Assembly (NCBI GenBank): GCA_016789625.1
Contig: JAEUQS010000526.1
Coordinates: 1 to 14,477 of the forward strand
Direction: 5' to 3'
Length of the DNA stretch: 14,477 bases
Source of the DNA: Acidobacteriota bacterium
Lineage (GTDB): Bacteria; Acidobacteriota; Thermoanaerobaculia; UBA5066
Part shown: positions 9,508-14,477 of the stretch, one piece after another
How positions within the stretch are numbered: position 1 is the first letter of the stretch
How the letters are laid out: each line of letters begins with the position of its first letter
Made by a program: the position numbers and the translations under genes
Notes under the pieces: generated by a model
What the model saw: only the letters and a program-made list of their open reading frames with translations
Databases searched by the model: none
Told to the model about the DNA's origin: nothing

Positions 9508-9550
9508 GTCGACGTACTGAGTAACGCGGGTGATCGCTCCCGGTGGGGGG

Positions 9551-9576
9551 CCTGGGGGGATCGAGAAACCCCCAGG
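9551..9576. terminator. Hairpin in repeat copy 1, possible bidirectional terminator
   Basis: CCTGGGGG (9551-9558) pairs with CCCCCAGG (9569-9576) around a 10-base loop, GATCGAGAAA. It lies 43 bp after the regulator's stop, where a terminator is expected. No U tract follows on either strand, so intrinsic termination would be non-canonical. Confidence 0.45.
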
Positions 9577-9597
9577 ATCCACTCCCCCGGTGGGGGG

Positions 9598-9623
9598 CCT
9601 GGGGGGATCGAGAAACCCCCAGG
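9598..9623. terminator. Hairpin in repeat copy 2, possible bidirectional terminator
   Basis: The same 8-bp stem recurs, 9598-9605 with 9616-9623, with an identical loop. It lies 11 bp beyond the stop of the minus-strand lipoprotein gene, so it could end transcripts arriving from that side. An alternative small stem, CCCCC (9584-9588) with GGGGG at 9592-9596, competes for nearby G runs. No U tract is present. Confidence 0.45.
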
Positions 9624-9634
9624 ATCAAAGAAAG

Positions 9635-10549
9635 TCAATTCGTGATCACGATGAGGCGCCGGCTGCCCTGCCAGAACTTCGAGGCGTCCTTGATCTTGAG
9701 CGTGGACGTCTTGGCGCCGGTGGCGACGATCTCGTAGCTGTCCTTCGTGTGGTCCGAGAGGACGATCACGTCCGTCGACTTGGCGCCGATCTCGAATTCC
9801 ATCTTCTCGCGGATGTCCATCTCCGTGAGGAGCGTCTCGTCGATCTTCCCGGTGAGGATCCAGCGGCCGCCGACGCCCGCGACGTCCCCGCGCTTCTCGA
9901 CGACGCCCTTCTGCTTGAGAGCCTTCTTGGCGTCGATGAGGAAGTACGCACGGTTCGCGTCCTTCACCTGCTGGGCGATCGTGTCTTCCTTCTCCTTGAC
10001 GTTCGTCTCGAGCGTCGCGACCTTCGTGTTCAGCTCCTCGATGTTCTGCTGGAGCATCGCGATGGTCGTTTCCTTCTCCTCGAGCGTCTTCTCGAGCTGA
10101 TCGATGAGCGTCTGGAGCACCTTGACCTTGGCCTGGGCCTCGTTGCGCTGCTTGGACACGTTGGCCAGCTTCGTCCGGCTGTCCTTCAGCGCCTTCTGGA
10201 TGTCCTTGATGTCCTCCAGGATCTCGGTCTTCCGGTTCTTCGCCATCCCGCCTTCCTTGGCGCCGGTGAGCGAAGCCTTGATGATCTTGAGCTCCTTCTC
10301 GCGCACCGAGGCGAGAGCCTGCTGGACCTCGTCGACGGTGGCCTGGAACTCCTCGGTGGTGGCGTTGGCGGCCGCGACGTCCTTCTCGAGAGCCTTCTTC
10401 TGCTCGGCGAGCTTCGTCTTGTCGTCCTCGAGCTGCTTGCGGATCGCGAGCTCCTCGGGGCTCGGACCCTTCTTGCAGGCGGGGGTCAGGACGGCAAAGG
10501 CGAGCCCCAGCACCAGGGGCAGCTTGGCGAACGTGCTCATCGGCCTCAT
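9635..10549 (-). CDS. Coiled-coil lipoprotein with conserved C-terminal domain
   Basis: This 304-residue protein starts at ATG 10549, preceded by GAGGAG 5 nt upstream; in-frame upstream starts lack a ribosome site. Residues 1-25 look like a lipoprotein signal (hydrophobic LPLVLGLAFAVLTPAC), with Cys25 followed by Lys-Lys. Position -3 is Thr, which is less usual, so lipidation is likely but not certain. Residues about 30-200 are a long Lys/Glu/Gln-rich coiled coil. The last ~100 residues (from AYFLIDAKKALKQKGVV through TEMDIREKMEFEIGAKS to FWQGSRRLIVI) are compact and beta-rich. From memory they resemble the C-terminal domain of coiled-coil lipoproteins common in Bacteroidetes, some annotated as Cbp1-like adhesins. 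A structural or adhesive envelope role is an inference. It is transcribed divergently from the LiaF-like signalling cluster and ends at the G-rich repeat. Confidence 0.88.
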   Translation of the reverse strand: MRPMSTFAKLPLVLGLAFAVLTPACKKGPSPEELAIRKQLEDDKTKLAEQKKALEKDVAAANATTEEFQATVDEVQQALASVREKELKIIKASLTGAKEGGMAKNRKTEILEDIKDIQKALKDSRTKLANVSKQRNEAQAKVKVLQTLIDQLEKTLEEKETTIAMLQQNIEELNTKVATLETNVKEKEDTIAQQVKDANRAYFLIDAKKALKQKGVVEKRGDVAGVGGRWILTGKIDETLLTEMDIREKMEFEIGAKSTDVIVLSDHTKDSYEIVATGAKTSTLKIKDASKFWQGSRRLIVITN

Positions 10550-10713
10550 GACATCTCCTCGAAGGGTGATTGGGTTTTTCTGGGGGAAGGATACCCGCTC
10601 GGCCGGCGCCCGTCGTCCGTTCGCCGGTAGCTCCCCGGCGTTCGCCGATTCGCGCGAGAGGAACCCGCCCCCGCGCCGTACCTTGATACAGGAACGGACA
10701 AGCGGAGGACCCC
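10550..10713. promoter_or_regulatory. Divergent promoter region between coiled-coil lipoprotein and LiaF-like gene
   Basis: This 164-bp gap should hold the promoters of both flanking units. GATACA at 10684-10689 could be a -10 for the plus-strand cluster and TATCCT on the minus strand (rc of about 10590-10595) one for the lipoprotein; neither has a convincing -35. A GGAACC near 10660 resembles an ECF-sigma -35 box but has no clear partner. A 6-bp hairpin is present (CGCCGG 10622-10627, CCGGCG 10635-10640). GGAGG at 10704-10708 is the ribosome site of the LiaF-like gene. Confidence 0.45.
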
Positions 10714-11424
10714 ATGACCAACACGACCACACGCCCCTTCACCCCCAAGCTCGTGGCCGGAGTCGCCATGATCCTGGCCGGCATCCTCTTTCTCCTCCAG
10801 GAGATGGGGATCGCCCGGATCGGCTCGATCCTGCAGCTCTGGCCCATCGTGCTCATCGTCATCGGCGGCCTGAAGATCTGGGAGCGCCGCTTCGACAGCG
10901 TCTTCGTGGGCGCGGTCCTGGCCTTCGTCGGCACCGGCATCCTGCTCGACAACTTCGGCCGCATGAGCTTCCACGTGTTCCGGCTGTGGCCGCTCATCGT
11001 CATCTACATCGGCATCCGCGTGATCCGCCAGTCGATGCCGGGCATGAAGGTGGGACACCTGCCTGCTCAAGGCTCCTCGGGCACCCGCGACAGCCTCGCC
11101 GAAACGGCCGCGTTCGGGGGCGGCGACCGGCGTATCGTGACCAGCGACTTCACCGGAGGGTCCGTGAACGTGGTCTTCGGAGGCTTCGACATCGACCTCA
11201 CCCAGAGCGAGATGCAGACCGGGTCCGCGGCGATCGACCTCTTCGTGATGTGGGGCGGCGTGGACCTCCGCGTGCCGCCGGGCTGGAACGTGAGGCTGCA
11301 GGTGCTCCCGCTCTTCGCCGGCGCCGAGGACAAGACCGTTCATCCGCCGGCAGGGCAGGACGGCGTCAAAGAGCTCGTCGTGACCGGTGTCGCGATCTTC
11401 GGTGGCGTCGAAGTCAAGAACTGA
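10714..11424 (+). CDS. LiaF-like membrane protein (four TM segments plus LiaF C-terminal domain)
   Basis: This 236-residue protein starts at ATG 10714, 5 nt after GGAGG. Four membrane segments fill the N-terminal half (about residues 13-30, 38-54, 62-80 and 87-104), with two repeated LWP motifs (QLWPIVLIVIGG, RLWPLIVIYIG). This is the LiaI/LiaF-like TM plan. The C-terminal half (about 130-236) is a beta-rich LiaF-type domain with recurring FGG/WGG turns (AAFGGGDRR, VVFGGFDIDL, MWGGVDLRVPP, AIFGGVEV). In Bacillus, LiaF restrains the LiaS kinase until cell-envelope stress. Here the gene is followed 21 bp later by a LytS-type kinase and then a LytTR regulator, so it is probably the sensor partner or inhibitor of that kinase. 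Family assignment is firm; signal and direction of control are inferred. Confidence 0.9.
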   Translation: MTNTTTRPFTPKLVAGVAMILAGILFLLQEMGIARIGSILQLWPIVLIVIGGLKIWERRFDSVFVGAVLAFVGTGILLDNFGRMSFHVFRLWPLIVIYIGIRVIRQSMPGMKVGHLPAQGSSGTRDSLAETAAFGGGDRRIVTSDFTGGSVNVVFGGFDIDLTQSEMQTGSAAIDLFVMWGGVDLRVPPGWNVRLQVLPLFAGAEDKTVHPPAGQDGVKELVVTGVAIFGGVEVKN

Positions 11425-11445
11425 AGCCGAGAGGGATCACGCGTC

Positions 11446-12513
11446 GTGCATCCGATCACCTCGGGGCGAAAGCGGCTCGGGGCCTACCTCGTGGGGTGGG
11501 TCCCCATCGCCGGCATCCTCGCCTATCTCCTCTCGCTCACGAGCCCGCTCTCCACGGGGGAGTGCTTCGTGCTCGCGCTCCCCCTCACGCTCGTGTACGC
11601 GTTCCTCTGCCTCTCCACCTGGTACGTCTGCCGGTCCGTGCCCGCGGGCCGCTCGCAGCTCGGCACGCTCGCGCTCACGCACCTCGTGGCCGGGGCGGTC
11701 TCGAGCGCGCTCTGGGTGTCCCTCGCGACGACGCTCGCCACGCTCTACGAGCTGGCTCCCGAGGGCCGGGGCATCACGGAGCGGCTCTCCCCCGCTCTCG
11801 CGCCCCTCGTCGTCTTCGGGTTCCTCGTGTACCTCCTCTCGGTGGCCCTGTCGTACGTTCTCCTCACGCTCGAGTCGACGCGAGCCGCGGAGCGGAAGGC
11901 CATGGAGGCCGCCGTCCTGGCGCGGGACGCCGAGCTGGCGGCCCTGCGCGCGCAGATCAACCCGCACTTCCTGTTCAACTCGCTGAACTCCATCTCCGCG
12001 CTCACCACGCAGGACGCGAAGGGCGCCCGCGAGATGTGCATCCTCCTGGCGGACTTCCTGCGCGGCACGCTGGGTCTCGCCGGCACGTCGACGTTCCCGC
12101 TCGAAAGGGAGCTCGAGCTGGCGCGCGCGTACCTCGCCATCGAGAGGATCCGGTTCGGGGAGCGCCTCCGCGTGGAGGAAGACCTGGACGCCGAGGCGCT
12201 CGTGGCCGCCGTGCCGCCGCTCGTCCTCCAGCCCATCGTGGAGAACGCGATCACCCACGGCATCTCGGGAAAGGTCTCAGGCGGCACGCTCGCGATCACC
12301 GTGAAGCGCCGCGACGAGTTCGTCCTCGTGGCCGTGGAGAATCCGTACGACGAAGAGGGGCCCGGGCGTCCCGGCGCGGGCACCGGGCTCGCGAACGTGA
12401 GGAAGAGGCTCGCCGCGCTGCACGGTCCGCTCGCGACCGTGAAAGACTCGAAGGAGAAGGGCGTGTTCCGCGTGGAGATCCTGCTTCCGCTCGAAAGGAC
12501 CGGGGCCGGGTGA
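11446..12513 (+). CDS. LytS/YehU-type sensor histidine kinase
   Basis: This 355-residue inner-membrane protein uses a GTG start at 11446, with GAGGG about 10 nt upstream, a rather long spacing; no better start is nearby. Four hydrophobic segments (about 11-31, 40-62, 72-100, 116-143) form the sensor part, with no obvious extracellular domain, so signal input may come through another membrane protein. The kinase core is of the His_kinase (LytS) class: the phospho-acceptor motif INPHFLFNSLNSISAL with His174, the N box PIVENAITHG with Asn267, and the G box GAGTGLANVRKRL at about 310-322. All catalytic motifs are intact. Its stop overlaps the start of the response regulator by 4 bp (GTGA), the usual sign of translational coupling of cognate partners. 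Confidence 0.95.
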   Translation: MHPITSGRKRLGAYLVGWVPIAGILAYLLSLTSPLSTGECFVLALPLTLVYAFLCLSTWYVCRSVPAGRSQLGTLALTHLVAGAVSSALWVSLATTLATLYELAPEGRGITERLSPALAPLVVFGFLVYLLSVALSYVLLTLESTRAAERKAMEAAVLARDAELAALRAQINPHFLFNSLNSISALTTQDAKGAREMCILLADFLRGTLGLAGTSTFPLERELELARAYLAIERIRFGERLRVEEDLDAEALVAAVPPLVLQPIVENAITHGISGKVSGGTLAITVKRRDEFVLVAVENPYDEEGPGRPGAGTGLANVRKRLAALHGPLATVKDSKEKGVFRVEILLPLERTGAG

Positions 12514-13265
12514 GAGCCCCCGTGAGGGCTCTCGTAGTCGACGACGAGGTGCTGGCCCGCAGGCTCGTCGTCGAGATGCTCGCCACGCATCCCGAGGTGA
12601 CGGTCGTGGGCGAGTGCTCGAACGGCTTCGAGGCCGTGAAGGCGGTCTCCGAGACGAAGCCCGATCTCCTCTTCCTGGACGTCCAGATGCCGCGGCTCTC
12701 GGGGTTCGAGGTGCTCGAGCTCCTCGAGGCCGCACCGGAGCCGCGTCCCGCGGTCATCTTCCTCACGGCCTACGACCAGTACGCGCTCCGGGCGTTCGAG
12801 GTGAACGCGGTGGACTACCTGCTGAAGCCGTTCTCCCAGAGCCGCTTCGACGCGGCCCTGGACCGCGCGCGCGAACGCGTCGCGGCGGTGCCCTCCGCGG
12901 CGACGACGCTCTCGGACGCGGCCCGCGCCCCCGGGACGCGGCTCGACCGCATCGCGATCCGCGACGGCACGACGGTGTTCGTGCTGCCGCTCGCGGAGCT
13001 GTCCTACGTGCGGGCGCAAGACGACTACGTGCTCCTCGTGAGCCACGAGCGCGAGCACCTCAAGCAGCAGACGCTGGCGAGCCTCGAGGCTCAGCTCCCG
13101 CCCGAGCGCTTCGTGAGGATCCACCGTTCGTTCCTCCTCAACGTCGAGCGGCTCGCGCGCCTCGAGCCCGGGACGGCCGTGCTGCGCGACGGCACGAAGC
13201 TGCCCGTGAGCCGCACGGGAGCCCAGAGGCTCCGGGCTCTCCTCGGCGAGTCCGAGGGGGCCTGA
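12510..13265 (+). CDS. LytTR-family response regulator
   Basis: This 251-residue cytoplasmic transcription factor pairs with the kinase just upstream. The receiver domain (about 6-125) has the acidic pair Asp11-Asp12, phospho-acceptor Asp57 in LLFLDVQMPRLSG, Thr86 in IFLTAYDQYAL, and Lys106 in DYLLKPF. After an Ala/Pro-rich linker (about 128-145) comes a LytTR DNA-binding domain (about 147-248) with LSYVRAQDDYVLL, RFVRIHRSFLLN and a C-terminal LPVSRTGAQRL. LytTR regulators typically bind pairs of direct repeats spaced about one turn apart. The GTG at 12510 overlaps the kinase stop; a GTG at 12522 would remove four residues. Targets are unknown, with the divergent 10550-10713 region an obvious first candidate. 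Confidence 0.95.
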   Translation: MRAPVRALVVDDEVLARRLVVEMLATHPEVTVVGECSNGFEAVKAVSETKPDLLFLDVQMPRLSGFEVLELLEAAPEPRPAVIFLTAYDQYALRAFEVNAVDYLLKPFSQSRFDAALDRARERVAAVPSAATTLSDAARAPGTRLDRIAIRDGTTVFVLPLAELSYVRAQDDYVLLVSHEREHLKQQTLASLEAQLPPERFVRIHRSFLLNVERLARLEPGTAVLRDGTKLPVSRTGAQRLRALLGESEGA

Positions 13266-13308
13266 GGCCCGGTGCCGCCCTCGTCGCCGTGGCAGTAGGA
13301 TTCCATCC

Positions 13309-14477
13309 ATGGCGCTCCACATCGAACAGCTCTACCTCGGGTGCCTCGCGCAGGCCTCGTATCTCCTGACCGATTCCGGCGAAGCGGCGGTGATCGACCC
13401 CCGCCGCGACGTGGACGACCTCGTCGCGCGGCTCCGGGCCGAGGGGCTCACGCTCCGCTGGATCGTCGAGACGCACCTCCATGCCGACTTCGTGAGCGGC
13501 CACCACGAGCTGGCCGCGAAGACTGGCGCGACCATCGTGTTTGGGAAAGCCGCCGGAGCCACGTTCGAGCACCGGGCCGTGAGCGATGGTGACGTGCTCC
13601 CCCTCGGGACGACGACGCTCGAGGTCCTCGAGACGCCCGGGCACACGCCCGAGAGCATCTGCCTCGTCGCGGCCGAGGGCGGCGCTCCGCGGGCCGTCTT
13701 CACGGGCGACACGCTCTTCGTGGGCGACGTGGGACGGCCCGACCTCGTGGGCTCCCGGGGCCGTTCGGCCGAGGAGATGGCCTCGCTCCTCTACGACAGC
13801 CTGCACGGAAAGCTCCTGACTCTCCCCGACGACGTCCTCGTGTACCCGGCGCACGGCGCGGGCTCCCTTTGCGGCAAGAACATCAGCAAGGAGACCTCCT
13901 CGACGATCGGAAAGGAGCGGCGGCTCAACGTCTCGCTCCAGCCGATGTCGAAGGAGGCCTTCGTGAAGATGGCCACGACGAACCTCCCCGAGGTCCCCGC
14001 GTATTTCGGACGCGACGTCGCGCTGAACCGGGGCGGCGCCCGCTCGCTCGGCGAGCTGCCGGCCCCCGAGGCGCTCCCGCCCGCGGCCGTTCAGGCGCGC
14101 GTCTCGCAGGGCGCCCTCGTGCTGGACATCCGGCCGGCCACCGATTTCGCAGCGGGCCACGTGCCCGGCTCCGTGAACATCGGCCTCGTCGGAGACTTCG
14201 CCGTTTGGAGCGGAGCGCTCCTGTCTCCCGAGACGCCGATCGTGCTCGTGCTCGAGGACGAGCGGTCCCTCCGGGAGGCCGTCACGCGCCTCGCGCGGGT
14301 GGGCCTCGAGAACGTCACCGGCTATCTCGCGGGCGGGATCGCGGCCTGGCGAAACGAGCACCACCCCGTCGCGACCCTGACGCGCCTCGCTCCCGCGGAG
14401 CTGGAGTCGCTCCTTTCGAAGGACCCGGGCATCACGGTCCTCGACGTGCGGAGGCCTCCCGAGTACGAGTCCTGTCA
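13309..14477 (+). CDS. Persulfide dioxygenase-like metallo-beta-lactamase/rhodanese fusion, cut by window edge
   Basis: The frame runs open from ATG 13309 (AGGA 8 nt upstream) to the right edge, 389 residues so far. Residues about 1-235 are a metallo-beta-lactamase fold like ETHE1-type persulfide dioxygenases, which oxidise glutathione persulfide to sulfite. Visible metal or active-site residues are H56, H58 and D60 in HLHADFVSGHH, H112 in TPGHTPE, D134 in FTGDTLFVGD, and H182 in YPAHGAGSLCGK. The spacing of H56, H112 and D134 resembles the iron ligands of ETHE1. A first rhodanese domain (about 255-350, LVLDIRPATDFAAGHVPGS) lacks the active-site Cys: the loop reads LVLEDERS. A second rhodanese domain begins near 365 (ITVLDVRRPPEYE) and is truncated by the window. 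The usual role is sulfide and persulfide detoxification. It starts 43 bp after the response regulator, but functional linkage is doubtful. Confidence 0.93.
   Translation, partial: MALHIEQLYLGCLAQASYLLTDSGEAAVIDPRRDVDDLVARLRAEGLTLRWIVETHLHADFVSGHHELAAKTGATIVFGKAAGATFEHRAVSDGDVLPLGTTTLEVLETPGHTPESICLVAAEGGAPRAVFTGDTLFVGDVGRPDLVGSRGRSAEEMASLLYDSLHGKLLTLPDDVLVYPAHGAGSLCGKNISKETSSTIGKERRLNVSLQPMSKEAFVKMATTNLPEVPAYFGRDVALNRGGARSLGELPAPEALPPAAVQARVSQGALVLDIRPATDFAAGHVPGSVNIGLVGDFAVWSGALLSPETPIVLVLEDERSLREAVTRLARVGLENVTGYLAGGIAAWRNEHHPVATLTRLAPAELESLLSKDPGITVLDVRRPPEYESC

Larger units (their letters stand above)
9539..9626. repeat. Two tandem copies of a 41-bp G-rich hairpin repeat
   Basis: Copies at 9539-9579 and 9586-9626 appear identical over 41 bp and are separated by 6 bp (period 47). 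Each begins CCCGGTGGGGGG, passes through CCTGGGGGG, has ATCGAGAAA, and ends CCCCCAGGATC. Each copy contains an 8-bp inverted repeat and two runs of six G. The pair fills the junction between two convergent genes. It looks like a dispersed intergenic palindromic element rather than coding DNA; whether it recurs elsewhere in the genome cannot be seen here. Confidence 0.9.

Noticed and set aside
8053..9582. A 509-codon minus-strand frame opposite the RamB-like regulator
   Set aside because: It begins inside the G-rich repeat and has no family features; the plus-strand regulator is clear.
9539..9626. CRISPR array
   Set aside because: Only two repeat copies with a 6-bp gap and no spacer-sized interval; no cas genes nearby.
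10655..10690. ECF-sigma promoter (GGAACC box) for the LiaF-like cluster
   Set aside because: No matching -10 element is found at the expected distance, so it is mentioned only as a weak hint.
10104..13265. A continuous 1053-codon plus-strand frame ending with the response regulator
   Set aside because: Only the part from 12510 is a real protein; the rest crosses the antisense of the lipoprotein and out-of-frame LiaF-like and kinase genes, so it is not a fusion.

Overview
The window is a GC-rich bacterial chromosome segment with densely packed genes. I see no tRNA, rRNA, CRISPR array, transposase or phage gene. The mix of genes fits an Acidobacteriota-like or related Gram-negative lineage: lipoproteins with lipobox signals, a LytS/LytTR two-component pair with a LiaF-like partner, a RamB-type regulator beside aceBA, and a metallo-beta-lactamase/rhodanese fusion. 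That placement is inference from gene content only; no taxonomic marker is present.

Layout. (1) Positions 1-7928, minus strand: aceB, then aceA (10 bp apart), then a 1013-residue lipoprotein of unknown function (33 bp after aceA), then an exported beta-propeller-like protein that runs off the left edge (81 bp after the lipoprotein). (2) Positions 7929-8070: a comparatively AT-rich divergent control region with two blocks of short repeats. (3) 8071-9507, plus strand: a RamB/ScfR-family regulator facing away from aceBA. (4) 9508-9634: a convergent junction holding two copies of a 41-bp G-rich hairpin repeat. (5) 9635-10549, minus: a coiled-coil lipoprotein. (6) 10550-10713: a second divergent promoter region. 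(7) 10714-13265, plus: a three-gene signalling cluster of LiaF-like membrane protein, LytS-type histidine kinase and LytTR response regulator (the last two overlap by 4 bp). (8) 13309 to the right edge, plus: a persulfide dioxygenase-like/rhodanese fusion, cut by the window end.

How the genes work together. AceB and AceA form the glyoxylate shunt used for growth on acetate or fatty acids. The divergent regulator belongs to the family that controls these genes in actinobacteria, so the left half reads as a metabolic module with its own switch. The LiaF-like/kinase/regulator cluster looks like an envelope-stress sensing module; a coiled-coil envelope lipoprotein is transcribed divergently from it. 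The sulfur-metabolism fusion protein is probably independent.

I do not see a clear new defence or mobile system. The least explained items are the G-rich tandem hairpin repeat, the strong hairpin inside the signal-sequence codons of the large lipoprotein, the repeat blocks between aceB and the regulator, and the large lipoprotein itself.
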